Positions 34,833 through 45,807 are shown, counted from the first letter of the stretch. The stretch: 64,000 bases of DNA from Chloroflexaceae bacterium (GCA_025057155.1 JANWYD010000001.1:271113-335112), one strand, 5' to 3'. Translations and numbers: made by a program. The notes: generated by a model not told the origin, from the sequence alone.

Positions 34833-35504
34833 GTGACCGTTTTGTATCCGCCTTCGGTCTTGAAATGTCCCTCGTTGATCGAGGTAGGCGAAAACGATTG
34901 TCTGGACACCTCGGTTGCGATGGGGGCAGCGCAGGCGACCGCCGAGGCGCCGGCTTCGGAAGAGCCCTCACTTGCGCTCGACCCGGCGCTGCTGCCGGAT
35001 TTTGACGAGCTGGTCCAGCGATACCAGCGGCAGGTGCTGGTTATTGCCTACCGGATTCTGGGCAACTGGCAGGATGCTGAGGATCTGGCGCAGGAGGCCT
35101 TGCTCAAGGCCTACCTGCGGCTGGGCGATCTGGTCAACCCGGCCTCGCTCGGCGCGTGGCTGCGCCGGCTGACGGTGAACGCATGTCTCGACGCCCTGGC
35201 GCGGCAGCAACGCCGGCCAGCTACGGTTTCGTTGACCGCCTCGGAGGACCATGAGGCGCCCGTGCCCGAGCGCTTCCTGGCAGTGGCCTCGGCCGAAGAA
35301 GCGGCGGTGCGCGCTGAGGAGTGGCGCGACCTGCGCGCCACGCTATTGCGTCTGGAACCGGGAGCGCGCGAGGCGCTGGTGTTGCGCGAGATCTACGGCT
35401 ATTCCTACGCTGAGATCGCCGGTATGCTCGACCTGGGCCTGAGCGCCGTGAAGATGCGAGTGCACCGCGCCAGGCATGCCGTGCAGCGCGCGCTAAACGA
35501 GTAA
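34833..35504 (+). CDS. ECF-type RNA polymerase sigma factor
   Basis: The 223-residue protein starts at GTG 34833, with AAGGAACCACC just before it. A poorly conserved N-terminal 55 residues precede sigma region 2 (FDELVQRYQRQVLVIAYRILGNWQDAEDLAQEALLKAY) and region 4 (LRLEPGAREALVLREIYGYSYAEIAGMLDLGLSAVKMRVHRAR). ECF sigma factors switch regulons in response to envelope or other stress and usually have a co-transcribed anti-sigma. None is present here: the next gene, aat, is convergent and ends 20 bp away. Control may be through the N-terminal extension or a distant partner. Confidence 0.92.
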   Translation: MTVLYPPSVLKCPSLIEVGENDCLDTSVAMGAAQATAEAPASEEPSLALDPALLPDFDELVQRYQRQVLVIAYRILGNWQDAEDLAQEALLKAYLRLGDLVNPASLGAWLRRLTVNACLDALARQQRRPATVSLTASEDHEAPVPERFLAVASAEEAAVRAEEWRDLRATLLRLEPGAREALVLREIYGYSYAEIAGMLDLGLSAVKMRVHRARHAVQRALNE

Positions 35505-35524
35505 GGGGACCCTCCAGGTTGCGC

Positions 35525-36118
35525 TCATGGTTCTATCGGAAACCTCGCCGGCACGCGCAGCGCGGCGCGCAACCGGCGGTGGTACTCGGCGCGCGAGATC
35601 TCGATGGCCCCGAACTGGCGCAAGTGGTCGCTCCCAAGATACTGTGAGTCGAGCAGCACGAAGCCCCCGCGCCGCAGGCGTTCCACCAGGTGTACCAGGG
35701 CGACCTTGCTGGCGTCGCGCTCGCGATGGAACATGCTCTCGCCAGCGAAGAGTCCTCCCAGGGCCACCCCGTACAGCCCGCCAACCAGTTGACCCTCGCG
35801 CCAGCATTCGACGCTATGGGCGTAGCCGAGTCGATGCAGAGCCACGTAGGCGCCGATCATCTCCTCGGAGATCCAGGTCGTCTCGCGCCCCCGACCGGGA
35901 GCAGCGCAGCCGCGCATAACCTCCTCAAAGGCGGTGTCGTAGCGCACCTCGAAGCGCCCGCTGCGCACGGTGCGCAACAAACGTCTTGGAACGTGAAATG
36001 CATCAAGGGGGATGATGGCGCGGATGGTCGGTTCGTACCAGCCGATGCTGCCGTCGTCCTCAGCCATCGGGAAGATGCCCTGCGCGTAGGCTGCGATCAG
36101 CAGTTCAGGAGTAAGCAT
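35525..36118 (-). CDS. aat: Leucyl/phenylalanyl-tRNA-protein transferase
   Basis: The 197-residue protein opens with [25 protein letters not shown] and contains the family pieces [42 protein letters not shown] and [19 protein letters not shown]. The last is the aminoacyl-tRNA pocket. The enzyme adds Leu or Phe to proteins with basic N-termini, marking them for ClpS/ClpAP degradation by the N-end rule. Length is slightly below E. coli Aat, as in many non-proteobacterial versions. The gene is convergent with the ECF sigma gene. Confidence 0.95.
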   Translation of the reverse strand: MLTPELLIAAYAQGIFPMAEDDGSIGWYEPTIRAIIPLDAFHVPRRLLRTVRSGRFEVRYDTAFEEVMRGCAAPGRGRETTWISEEMIGAYVALHRLGYAHSVECWREGQLVGGLYGVALGGLFAGESMFHRERDASKVALVHLVERLRRGGFVLLDSQYLGSDHLRQFGAIEISRAEYHRRLRAALRVPARFPIEP

Positions 36119-36135
36119 CGTGCGAATGCGTCTGG

Positions 36136-36184
36136 CCCTCCACTGCTACACCTCCACACCTCCATACCTCCGCGCCTCCACCTC
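36136..36184. repeat. Degenerate CTCCACAC tandem
   Basis: Five or six imperfect units (CTCCACTG, CTACAC, CTCCACAC, CTCCATAC, CTCCGCGC, CTCCAC) fill most of the 78-bp gap between aat and the membrane protein gene. They are in the same orientation as the perfect array at 48803-48882. Confidence 0.5.
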
Positions 36185-36196
36185 TCGCGGCGCGCC

Positions 36197-36898
36197 TCAG
36201 GCGCCCAGTCGTCTGAGGCCGTTGGTGATGATCTGCCCGGCCCAGGCCAGCAGCAGCAGCGTGCTGAACAGACCGGCCAGAACAATCCAGGGCTGTCCAT
36301 CGAGCAGCAGCGCGATCCACAGCGGCGCGCCGAGCAAGCCGTGCACCAGCAGGCTCAACAGCAGAGGTGCGGGCAGGATGACCAGGAGCATGCTTGGCCA
36401 TGTGCTGCGATGGTTCAGCAGCACCACGTAAAGGAGACCATAGGCGATCAGCGCCGACATAATCGCCGCCAGCAGGGGCGCGGAGAAGCCCAGTGGCAGG
36501 CGAACCGTGCTGTAGGCCCAGATGTTTGCCCGTAATCCGAAGCTCTCAATCAGCAGATAGTAGAGCAGGAGCGCCATGTACGTTATAACGCCGGTGATCA
36601 CTGTCGGAAACCACCAGCGGGTCATGTAAAGATAGTACACCACCAGCGCTGGCAGCGGGTAGTACCAGCCCGCGCCGATCACCACCGGCAGCGGCACTGA
36701 CTGGCCTAACAAGGTCTGCACAATGGTCAGATTAAGATCATAGTTGATCCCGTAGAGCACGCGCCAGAGCGGCGAGACCAGGCTGCTGATGTGTCCTGCC
36801 GCCAGGGTGATGAGGTAGACAGGCGTGCCATCGCTCCATGCCAGGTAAGCTGCCAGGCTGTAGCAGAGGATCAGCAGGAGCGTCGTGGCCAGTTCCAT
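36197..36898 (-). CDS. Polytopic membrane protein of unknown function
   Basis: The 233-residue protein is almost entirely hydrophobic, with about seven predicted spans and short loops. It has no N-terminal cleavable signal, and a helical hairpin near the end (LLLAWAGQIITNGLRRL). Aromatic clusters (YYPLPALVVYYLYMTRWW) sit at membrane edges. I do not recognise the family. Its neighbours, aat and purL, give no clear hint. It starts at ATG 36898 without an obvious ribosome site, only 38 bp after the end of purL on the same strand. Confidence 0.6.
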   Translation of the reverse strand: MELATTLLLILCYSLAAYLAWSDGTPVYLITLAAGHISSLVSPLWRVLYGINYDLNLTIVQTLLGQSVPLPVVIGAGWYYPLPALVVYYLYMTRWWFPTVITGVITYMALLLYYLLIESFGLRANIWAYSTVRLPLGFSAPLLAAIMSALIAYGLLYVVLLNHRSTWPSMLLVILPAPLLLSLLVHGLLGAPLWIALLLDGQPWIVLAGLFSTLLLLAWAGQIITNGLRRLGA

Positions 36899-36936
36899 AG
36901 GTTATACCATCAATGCCTTTGTTAGCGGTGCGTCGC

Positions 36937-39900
36937 TTACAGGTCTATTCCATCCAGGCCGCTCTTCCAGTGCGTGCGGAGGGTGGCGACGTCAAGGGCG
37001 AGCACCGTGGTTTCGGCGGTGCGGATCAGCAAGGTTGGCGCTACCGTCACCGTGCCCAGGCGGTTGAGGATCACACCGTCCAGTGCTGCCTCAAAGGCGC
37101 TGGCATCGTCCGGGCGCACTTCCACCAGGAAGCGGCTGGGAGTTTCGCTGAACAGGGCCGTGAGGGTATCTTGAGCCACGGCGTCGAGACGCAGATCCAG
37201 CCCCAGGTTGCCGGCGATCACCATCTCGGCAGCGGCGACGGCCAGGCCACCCTCACTTAGATCGTGGCAGGCCTGTACCAGACCGGCACTCATTGCCCGG
37301 TGCAGAGCGGTGAAGGTGTGCGGGGCAGCAGCCAGGTCCACGCGGGGCAGGCGAGAAGCGCCGGGCAGGTCCGTGCCGATAATGGCGGCCAGGTGGCTGC
37401 CGAGCAGGTCGGGGCCGGTCGCGCCAACCAGGTAGAGCAGATCGCCCGGCGCCTTGAGGTCCATAGTCACGCAGCGGGTCACGTCGGGCACATAGGCCAG
37501 GGCCGAGATCAGCAGCGTGGGCGGGATGGCGATACGCCGGCCTTCGACGTCCCGGTACTCATTGTTCAGACTGTCTTTGCCCGAAATGAAGGGCGTGCCA
37601 AAGGCGACAGCGGCATCGTAGCACCCCGCGGCGGCGCGCACCAGGCCGGCCATGCGGTCAGGCAAGCGCGGGTCGCCCCAGCAGAAGTTGTCGAGAATGG
37701 CGGTGCGCTGAGGATCTCCGCCCACGGCCACAACGTTGCGCATAGCCTCGTCCACGGCGGCAAGGGCCATCCAGTAAGGGTCCACGCGCCCGTAGCGAGG
37801 ATTGATGCCGCAGCCGAGAGCCAGGCCCGCCAGGGTGTGGGGCAGGGGCTGCAACACGGCGGCGTCACCGGGACCATCGAGGGCTGCGCCGACGAAGGGC
37901 TTGATCACTGTGGCCCCGCGCACTTCATGGTCGTAGGTGCGCACGATGCGCTCCTTCGAGGCAATGTTGGGATGCGCCAGCAGGCGCAGCAGCGCCTCTG
38001 CGGGCGGCGGCAGGGCGCCTGCCGGCTGCGCGGGGACCTGAGGCTCGGGTTGCCACAACGCCTCGAGGACGCGCTGCGGTCGCCCGCGGTGCAGAAACTC
38101 CATATCCAGATTGACGACCAGCGCGCCCTGATTCGTCACATGCAGGCGCCCATCATTGGTAAACTCGCCAATGACGCTGGCCTCCACATCTTCGCTCGCG
38201 CAGAGGTCGAGGAACGCCTCCAGATTGGCCGGCGGCACGGCGAGTACCATGCGCTCCTGCGCTTCGGAGAGCCAGACCTCCCAGGGTTGCAGGCCGGCAT
38301 ACTTGCGCGGCACGCGGCTGAGTTCCACGCTGGCCCCGCACTCGGCGCCCATCTCGCCCACGGCGGAGGAGAGGCCCCCCGCGCCGCAGTCGGTAATTGC
38401 CGAGTAGAGACGCGCGTCGCGGGCCTGCAACAGGACATCGAGCAATTTCTTCTCGGTGATCGGGTCGCCAATCTGTACGGCGCTGCCGACGGTCACCGCC
38501 GTCTGCTGGGTGAGTTCAACACTGCTGAAGGTAGCCCCGTGAATGCCATCGCGCCCGGTGCGCCCGCCGACGAGCACAATCGCGTCGCCGGGGCTGACGT
38601 TGCGCGGGTGCAGGCCGCGGGGGGCGATGCCGAGGGTGCCGCAGTACACCAGGGGATTGGCGGTGTAGCCGGGGTCGAAGAGCACCGCGCCGTTGACGGT
38701 GGGGATGCCGAGCTTGTTGCCGTAATCGCGCACGCCTGCCACTACGCTGCTGGCGACCCGAGCGGGGTGCAGCACGCCGGGCGGCAGCGCTGTGGCCGGT
38801 GTGTCGGGCATGCCGAAGCACAGGATGTCGGTATTGGCGATCGGCTCGGCGCTGACGCCCAGCACGTCGCGGATCACGCCGCCTACGCCGGTGTTAGCCC
38901 CGCCGAACGGCTCCAGCGCGCTGGGGTGATTATGGGTTTCGACCTTGAACGAAACCTCGTAGTCTTCGTCAAAGGCAATGATGCCGGCATTATCCACGAA
39001 CGCCGAGAGCACCCAATCATCGGTCAGCGGCGCCTGGTCGGTGGCGCTGCCACCGTGGCGACGGGCGAGCACTTCGCCTGTAGCGGCCATCAGGAAGGTG
39101 CGGATCAGGCTGTCAATTTCGACCGGACCATGCTCCAGGCGGTGCAGCATCGGGTACAGCGCAGCGTCAGGCAGATCCGCTGCGGTGCTGGTGGAACGAT
39201 ACCGCACGCGCGCCTTGAAGCTCTTATGCGAGCAGTGCTCGCTCCAGGTCTGGGCGAGGGTTTCGAGTTCGCCATCGGTGGGATCGCGCCCGAGGGCGGT
39301 AAAGTAGGCCCGAATGGCGCGCATCTCGTCGAGGTCCAGGGCCAGCACGCCCTCCTGGCTGATGCGCAGCAGCGCGGCATCGTCGGCCTCGCGGAGGGGC
39401 GCGCTGGCAATAACCGGGCGGCCCTCTTCGGGTACGGTCGCCAGCAAGTCATAGAAGGCCAGCCGCTCGTCGAGACGCGTGCCGGGCGCGTAGGTGAAGG
39501 TGGTTTGTATCAGGTCATTCGCCAGATCGGCGGCGCGAGCAACGGGGTCGGTGTCCGGGGGAAGCAGGTAGCGGCGCAGGGTGCGCGCCATGGCGAGGCC
39601 GGGCGTCTCCAGGCGTCGGGCGCCTTCGAGGACCATCTCGCCCTCGTTATCGGTAACGCCAGGTCGGTAAGCGATTTCGAGCACCCAGGCGGCGGAAGGC
39701 GGCATTTCGACGGCCAGCGAGGGGCGATCAAGGCGCGTCCAGCGGGCCGTCTGCACAACGGGGTCGTGCAGCAATGTCGCCGTAAGGTACGCTACGGTCT
39801 CATCGCCGAGATCCGGGCCAGCGAGCAAGTAGAGCAGATGAACCGTCTCACTCTGGGGAGCGGTTTCACGCGGCGCAACCGTAACCAGAAACTGAGGCAT
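36937..39900 (-). CDS. purL: Phosphoribosylformylglycinamidine synthase, PurS-PurL fusion
   Basis: The 987-residue protein fuses a PurS-like N-terminal domain (about 1-170) to the PurL catalytic body. The latter has EHCSHKSF, KVETHNHPSALEPFGGANTGVGGVIRD, DCGAGGLSSAVGEMG, SGKDSLNNEY and CHDLSEGGLAVAAAEM. It converts FGAR to FGAM with ammonia from glutamine. The glutaminase PurQ domain of the long enzyme is absent, so a separate PurQ is expected elsewhere. AAGGAAAG lies upstream of ATG 39900. The opposite strand has a 935-codon open frame that is only a GC-content shadow. Confidence 0.93.
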   Translation of the reverse strand: MPQFLVTVAPRETAPQSETVHLLYLLAGPDLGDETVAYLTATLLHDPVVQTARWTRLDRPSLAVEMPPSAAWVLEIAYRPGVTDNEGEMVLEGARRLETPGLAMARTLRRYLLPPDTDPVARAADLANDLIQTTFTYAPGTRLDERLAFYDLLATVPEEGRPVIASAPLREADDAALLRISQEGVLALDLDEMRAIRAYFTALGRDPTDGELETLAQTWSEHCSHKSFKARVRYRSTSTAADLPDAALYPMLHRLEHGPVEIDSLIRTFLMAATGEVLARRHGGSATDQAPLTDDWVLSAFVDNAGIIAFDEDYEVSFKVETHNHPSALEPFGGANTGVGGVIRDVLGVSAEPIANTDILCFGMPDTPATALPPGVLHPARVASSVVAGVRDYGNKLGIPTVNGAVLFDPGYTANPLVYCGTLGIAPRGLHPRNVSPGDAIVLVGGRTGRDGIHGATFSSVELTQQTAVTVGSAVQIGDPITEKKLLDVLLQARDARLYSAITDCGAGGLSSAVGEMGAECGASVELSRVPRKYAGLQPWEVWLSEAQERMVLAVPPANLEAFLDLCASEDVEASVIGEFTNDGRLHVTNQGALVVNLDMEFLHRGRPQRVLEALWQPEPQVPAQPAGALPPPAEALLRLLAHPNIASKERIVRTYDHEVRGATVIKPFVGAALDGPGDAAVLQPLPHTLAGLALGCGINPRYGRVDPYWMALAAVDEAMRNVVAVGGDPQRTAILDNFCWGDPRLPDRMAGLVRAAAGCYDAAVAFGTPFISGKDSLNNEYRDVEGRRIAIPPTLLISALAYVPDVTRCVTMDLKAPGDLLYLVGATGPDLLGSHLAAIIGTDLPGASRLPRVDLAAAPHTFTALHRAMSAGLVQACHDLSEGGLAVAAAEMVIAGNLGLDLRLDAVAQDTLTALFSETPSRFLVEVRPDDASAFEAALDGVILNRLGTVTVAPTLLIRTAETTVLALDVATLRTHWKSGLDGIDL

Positions 39901-39985
39901 CGCGCTTTCCTTTGCTGCGTATCAGCGCCCGATTGTAGCTTATCAGCGCGGGGCGCGTCAAGGCGCGGCGCTGGCCCGGCAGGGT

Positions 39986-40014
39986 TCGAGGCGGCCCGCC
40001 GGGCCGCCTCGAAC
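39986..40014. repeat. 13-bp perfect hairpin in a divergent promoter region
   Basis: TTCGAGGCGGCCC and GGGCCGCCTCGAA pair perfectly around a GCC loop between divergent purL and transaldolase genes. Because both genes point away, it cannot be a terminator for either. It may be a cruciform, a protein-binding site or a REP-like element. Confidence 0.55.
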
Positions 40015-40036
40015 TCCACATTTCGCGCTTCGCTAT

Positions 40037-40044
40037 GCTATAAT
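40037..40044 (+). promoter_or_regulatory. Extended -10 promoter for the transaldolase operon
   Basis: TGCTATAAT (starting at 40036-40037) is a perfect extended -10 about 45 bp before ATG 40090. No consensus -35 lies at the right distance, as with several other promoters in this window. Confidence 0.6.
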
Positions 40045-40089
40045 GCCTGCGGTTCCCGGGCCGGTTTGTGACGGTTGAGGAGGCGATGC

Positions 40090-40737
40090 ATGCAACTCTA
40101 TCTAGACACGGCGAACCTCGACGAAATCCGTGAGGCGGCCACGTGGGGCGTGTTGAGCGGCGTTACGACCAATCCGACCCTGATCGCCCGTGAGAAGGGC
40201 GCCGATTTTAAAGCGACAATCACCGAGATCGCCGAACTGGTAGACGGTCCCATCAGCGCCGAGACGATCTCGCTCGATGCTGCCGGTATGGTGCAGGAGG
40301 GCATTGAGTACGCCTCCTGGCATCCGAATGTGATCATCAAGGTGCCCAGCACCACCGAGGGGTTGAAAGCGGTCACGCAACTGGCTCGTCGCGGCATTCG
40401 CTGCAACGTGACCCTGTGTTTTAACGCTGTGCAGGCCCTGATGGCTGCTCGCGCGGGGGCGTTTATTGTCAGTCCCTTCGTGGGCCGCGTTGATGACACA
40501 GGGGTGGACGGCATGCAGCTCATCCGCGAGATCAGCCAGATCTACCGCCAGGACTCGGAGATCAAGACCAGGATTCTCGCCGCCTCGATTCGCCACCCGC
40601 GCCACATCGTCGAGTCGGCCCTCGCCGGGGCCCACATCGCCACCTGTCCCTTCAAGGTGTTGCAGCAGGCGATGCGGCATCCTCTTACCGACCGGGGAAT
40701 CGAGCAGTTCCTGGCCGACTGGCGTTCGCGGAGTTGA
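40090..40737 (+). CDS. Transaldolase / fructose-6-phosphate aldolase-like (small TalC type)
   Basis: The start chosen is ATG 40090 ([16 protein letters not shown]), with GAGGAGG 7 nt upstream. The 215-residue size and the motifs [13 protein letters not shown], the Schiff-base lysine strand NVIIKVPST and CNVTLCFN identify the short transaldolase family (TalC/Fsa). It exchanges C3 units between sugar phosphates in the non-oxidative pentose phosphate or Calvin cycle. It is followed at once by a phosphoribulokinase-like gene, which supports a link with pentose phosphate flow. The small family also includes fructose-6-phosphate aldolases, which cannot be excluded. Confidence 0.93.
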   Translation: MQLYLDTANLDEIREAATWGVLSGVTTNPTLIAREKGADFKATITEIAELVDGPISAETISLDAAGMVQEGIEYASWHPNVIIKVPSTTEGLKAVTQLARRGIRCNVTLCFNAVQALMAARAGAFIVSPFVGRVDDTGVDGMQLIREISQIYRQDSEIKTRILAASIRHPRHIVESALAGAHIATCPFKVLQQAMRHPLTDRGIEQFLADWRSRS

Positions 40738-40751
40738 GGGCCGGACAGATA

Positions 40752-41672
40752 ATGGAGAGTCGACGACCACTCATGCTCGGTCTGGTGGGCGACAGCGCCT
40801 CGGGCAAGACGACCCTGGTGCGGGGAGTGGTGCGCATTCTGGGCCATAACGGCGTCACCCCGATCTGTCTCGATGACTACCAGCGCTACTCGCGCGAGGA
40901 GCGCAACGCGCGCAACCTGACCGATGCCGACCCCCAGGCTAACGACCTGGAGTTGATGGTTGAGCATCTGCGAGCGCTCCGGGCTGGCGGGCAGATCAGC
41001 AAACCCGTCTATGATCACCGCACCGGCTCGCTGCGCGATCCTGAACTGGTCGTCGCCACCGGTCTGGTTATTGCCTACGGGATGCTAACCCTGACGCCGC
41101 CAGAGGCCCTCGATCTCTTTGACCTGACGATCTACCTTGATCCTGATGAGTCGCTGCGGCGCGCCTGGCGTCTGGAGCGTGACGTGCGCGAACGGGGGTA
41201 CAGCCCCGCCGAGGTGGTGGCCCGCGAGCCGGCCCGCGAACGCGACGCGGCCCGCTTTATCCGCTGCCAGCGACCTCTGGCCTCAACTGTGCTCCGCGTG
41301 CGTCCGGCGGCGGCAGGTCCAGCGGGGGCGCTTGACACGGAGTTGATCATCCGTCACGGGGTACAGGCGCATCCCCTCGACCCGATTTGCGCCGACCTGG
41401 CTGCCGCTTCTTACGCCGGCCTGCGGATCGAGCGTGACATTATTGATGAAGATGGCCGCGAGGGTGACCGGATCACGATTGAGTCCACGCTTACGCCTGC
41501 TGCGGCCGCAAGCGTGGCCGATCTGGTCTGGAGCCATCTGCCTGGCACGGCGCGCGTGCCGCTGGAGCAGATCGGTCAGACCCGCGCCGGTTCAACCGCT
41601 CATCATGACCCTGCCCTGGCCCTGGTGCAACTCTTCATCGTTGGCGGGCTGGTGCGGACCCGAGGCCTGTAA
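40752..41672 (+). CDS. Phosphoribulokinase/uridine-kinase-like P-loop kinase
   Basis: The start chosen is ATG 40752, 14 nt after the transaldolase stop; TTG 40734 and ATG 40773 are alternatives. The 306-residue protein has Walker A GDSASGKTTL, DDYQRYSREERNARNLTDADP and KPVYDHRTG. The LDP...LERDVRERGYSPAEVVA and FIRCQRPLASTVLRVRP segments follow. These match class II (plant/cyanobacterial) phosphoribulokinase along most of its length. The strand that usually reads V(I)VEGL with an acidic residue reads VVATGL here, so catalysis or substrate may differ. If functional on ribulose 5-phosphate, it would feed RuBisCO; no RuBisCO gene is in the window. Confidence 0.8.
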   Translation: MESRRPLMLGLVGDSASGKTTLVRGVVRILGHNGVTPICLDDYQRYSREERNARNLTDADPQANDLELMVEHLRALRAGGQISKPVYDHRTGSLRDPELVVATGLVIAYGMLTLTPPEALDLFDLTIYLDPDESLRRAWRLERDVRERGYSPAEVVAREPARERDAARFIRCQRPLASTVLRVRPAAAGPAGALDTELIIRHGVQAHPLDPICADLAAASYAGLRIERDIIDEDGREGDRITIESTLTPAAAASVADLVWSHLPGTARVPLEQIGQTRAGSTAHHDPALALVQLFIVGGLVRTRGL

Positions 41673-42027
41673 TACGATTTTGGATTGCCGGATCTGGCGT
41701 CTGAACAAGATCTGGCGGCGGCGATTGGCCAACCGGGGTATATGTTCCGATTTACCGCGGAGCGCGCAGAGAAAACGGAGAGGATGAGCTTTTTGAAGCC
41801 CTTTGCGCCCCTCAACGTCCTCTGAGGTGCGAACGTACGCGGTAGATGTGAACACTCTCCAACCGGGACGCGGGCCGTTCCCGACCACATAACCGGCGGG
41901 CAGCCCGCAGGGTTGAGTTGCTGTCCTTGCCCGGCTGAAGGGTGGCGCAACCCTCAGGGGGCGCAACTCTCAGGGTTGCGCCCCAGACACAGCTCAGATC
42001 CCCTTACAGCACACAGCTCAGACCCCC
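41673..42027. other. Gene-free stretch between convergent genes, rich in repeats
   Basis: No gene is seen. Moving right, it holds the GATTTTGGATTG word after the kinase stop, a GCAGAG-type dispersed repeat (about 41755-41830), overlapping REP-like palindromes (41944-41984) and one and a half copies of a 24-bp direct repeat running into the metK 3' end. No classic T-run terminator is found for either gene. Confidence 0.5.
41944..41984. repeat. Overlapping REP-like palindromes with alternative folds
   Basis: GGCGCAACCCT (41944-41954) pairs with AGGGTTGCGCC (41972-41982). Alternatively GGGGCGCAAC (41958-41967) pairs with GTTGCGCCCC (41975-41984). The two folds exclude each other. It is the most complex member of the GCGCAACC family, located after metK. 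Confidence 0.55.
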
Positions 42028-42034
42028 TTACAGC
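41987..42034. repeat. 24-bp tandem direct repeat spanning the metK stop codon
   Basis: Two 24-bp units beginning ACACAGCTCAGA (41987-42010 and 42011-42034) differ at one base. The second unit contains the metK stop codon and the last codons, so the first looks like a recent small duplication of the gene's 3' end. Confidence 0.6.
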
Positions 42035-43242
42035 CCCGCGGCCCGGCGCAACGCCTCGACCTTATCGGTGCGCTCCCAGGGCACGTCAATGTCAGTGCGC
42101 CCGAAGTGGCCCCCGGCTGCTGTCTGGCGGTAGATGGGCCGGCGCAGGTCCAGGTCACGGATAATTGCTCCGGGTCGTAGATCGAAGACCTCATTGACGG
42201 CCTTGAGGATCACCTCATCGGCGACCTTGCCGGTGCCGAAGGTCTCGACGCTTAATGAGAGGGGGCGGGCCACGCCAATAGCGTAGCTCACCTGGAGTTC
42301 GACCCGATCGGCCAGGCCGGCGGCGACGATGTTCTTGGCGACCCAGCGGCAGGCATAGGCGGCGCTGCGGTCCACCTTGCTGGGGTCCTTGCCGCTGAAG
42401 GCCCCACCGCCGTGGCGAGCCACTCCGCCGTAGGTATCAACCACAATCTTGCGCCCGGTCAGTCCCGTATCGCCCATCGGACCGCCGACGACGAACCGGC
42501 CGGTAGGATTGACAAAAATCTTGGTCTGGGTATCGAACCACTCTGGCGGCACCTCAGCCTTGATCACATGCTCGATCATATCGGCGCGGATCTGTTCCTG
42601 GGAAACGTGGGGAGCGTGCTGGGTGCTGATCAGGACCGTGTCAACGCGCACCGGCTTGCCATAGCTGTACTCGACGGTAACCTGACTCTTGGCGTCGGGG
42701 CGCAGGTAGGGCAGGTCGCCGGTGCGCCGCACTTTCTCCAGGCGGCGAATCAACCGGTGCGCCAGGGCGATCGAAGCGGGCATTAACTCGGGGGTTTCGT
42801 TGCAGGCAAAGCCAAACATCATCCCCTGATCGCCCGCGCCAATTGCTTCCACCTCGGCCTCAGTCATCTCGCCTGTCCTGGCCTCCAGGGCCTTATCTAC
42901 CCCCATCGCAATATCGGGCGACTGGCCATGAATGGCCACCAGCACGCCGCAGGTGTCGGCGTCGAAGCCATACTCGGCGCTGGTGTAGCCGATCTCTTTA
43001 ACCGTGCGCCGCACAATCTCTTCGATCGGAATATAGCCCTTCTCGTAGGTGATCTCACCGAGCACCACAATCAGGCCGGTGGTGGTAGCGGTCTCACAGG
43101 CCACGCGAGCGCGCGGATCGTGGGTCAGGAACGCGTCGAGGATGGCATCGCTGATCTGGTCGCACATCTTGTCGGGGTGCCCGCTGCTCACACTTTCGCT
43201 GGTGAAGTAGAAGCGGGGCGAGGTCATGAATGTGTTGGCCAT
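42028..43242 (-). CDS. metK: S-adenosylmethionine synthetase
   Basis: The 404-residue protein has all MetK signatures: [22 protein letters not shown], the ATP hexapeptide [15 protein letters not shown], and [16 protein letters not shown] near the C-terminal half. It makes SAM from methionine and ATP. The start has AGGAAGAGG upstream. It is the last gene of an apparent minus-strand run of kinase-like, ahcY and metK genes, but is separated from ahcY by 208 bp containing several small hairpins (for example GAGGGCTTTGCCCTC). It may therefore be partly independent. Confidence 0.98.
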   Translation of the reverse strand: MANTFMTSPRFYFTSESVSSGHPDKMCDQISDAILDAFLTHDPRARVACETATTTGLIVVLGEITYEKGYIPIEEIVRRTVKEIGYTSAEYGFDADTCGVLVAIHGQSPDIAMGVDKALEARTGEMTEAEVEAIGAGDQGMMFGFACNETPELMPASIALAHRLIRRLEKVRRTGDLPYLRPDAKSQVTVEYSYGKPVRVDTVLISTQHAPHVSQEQIRADMIEHVIKAEVPPEWFDTQTKIFVNPTGRFVVGGPMGDTGLTGRKIVVDTYGGVARHGGGAFSGKDPSKVDRSAAYACRWVAKNIVAAGLADRVELQVSYAIGVARPLSLSVETFGTGKVADEVILKAVNEVFDLRPGAIIRDLDLRRPIYRQTAAGGHFGRTDIDVPWERTDKVEALRRAAGL

Positions 43243-43450
43243 GGTCCTCTTCCTTCATTGCTTGTGTTCTACCGGGTTCTTGCAGCGCCTACAGGGATGA
43301 TGAGTATCCGCGTTCCTGGGAGGGCTTTGCCCTCACACCCCCTTCCGTTGGGGAGAAAGGCACGAGAGGATAACCGGGAGGGCCTGGCCCTCCAGCTCTT
43401 ACCTTCCGGGAAGGAGGAACAACAGCATTCCCGGGCGGGTGCGGCCCTCA

Positions 43451-44776
<1,326 letters not shown>

Positions 44777-44804
<28 letters not shown>

Positions 44805-45769
44805 GTGCCGCTGCTCAGGGCTTCGGCGGGCAGGTTGTGGCCGAAGGCCCGGCGGTAACGCTCGGCAAACTCGGCCCGGCTGTAGGCATGTTCCTGGCAG
44901 CCGCGATGCTCAATGGCATAGGCGGCGGCCAGGGCGGCGATGCGCCCGGTAACTTCAAGCGGCAGGTCGCGGGCAATGCCAAAGGCCAGGCCGGCCAGAT
45001 AGGCGTCACCGGCGCCGGTGGGATCCTTCACCTCGGCGACAGGGGCGACAGGAATACGGGCGGCCAGGCGGCCCTCGGTATAGATCAGCGAGCCCTGTTC
45101 GCCGCGCGTGACCACTGTGAGGGGTGTGGCGGCGATCAGTTCCTCTTCGCTGATGCCAAGTTTCCGAGCCATCATCCCGAACTCATAGTCATTGCCCACC
45201 AGCACCCGCGCGCCGCGCAGGCCGACTTCCAGGTGATGCGCCGTCAGGCGCGGGGCCTGCTTGCCCGGGTCGAAGATGTAGGGCACGCCCAGTTGCTGGC
45301 ACTCGACACTGAAGCGCTCGATGGCCTCGGGGCTGGTCGGCGAGATCAGCACCAGATCATCGCTGACCAGGCCGCGGTCGCTCAAGGAGCGGTGATGGTC
45401 ATGGCTCATCGCGCCCGCGTAGAAAGCGACGATCTGGTTGTTGGCGCGGTCGGTGTTGATGAAGCAGGAGGAGGTAAACTCATGCTCAATGACCGTGATG
45501 CCGCTGATATCCACTCCCTGCTGCTCCAACCAGCGCCCATAGTCCGCGAAGTCGTGACCAACCGTGCCCACAATCAAGGGGCGCTCGCCGAGCAGGGTCA
45601 GGTTATAGGCGATGTTTCCGGCTACACCCCCGCGCATTTTGCGCATCGAATCGACCAGGAAGCTGACGGAGAGCATATGGGCCTTCTCCATCAGCATATG
45701 ATCACGAAAATAGCCCGGAAAGTCCATAATGTAGTCGAAGGCCAGCGAGCCGGTTACAACAATCCGCAC
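44777..45769 (-). CDS. PfkB/ribokinase-family kinase, probably adenosine kinase
   Basis: The start chosen is GTG 45769, with AGGAG 9-10 nt upstream; the longer frame extends into a repeat. The 330-residue protein has the PfkB signatures: GGVAGNIAYNLTLLGERPL near the N-terminus and the catalytic/anion-hole motif DPTGAGDAYLAGL. Its place directly before ahcY, with the gap holding small palindromes, points to phosphorylation of the adenosine that AhcY releases. The family alone does not prove the substrate, and ribokinase-like alternatives remain. Confidence 0.8.
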
Positions 45770-45807
45770 GGTCGGGTCTCCTCTATGTAATTGAATTATG
45801 CTAAGAG

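Noticed and set aside
37264-40071. 935-codon plus-strand open frame opposite purL
   Set aside because: It is antisense to a fully conserved PurS-PurL fusion, has no recognisable family or ribosome site, and is the expected shadow of GC-rich third codon positions.
43243-43450. Possible SAH or second SAM riboswitch between ahcY and metK
   Set aside because: The stretch holds only simple hairpins with 3-nt loops and none of the conserved core segments of SAM or SAH riboswitches.
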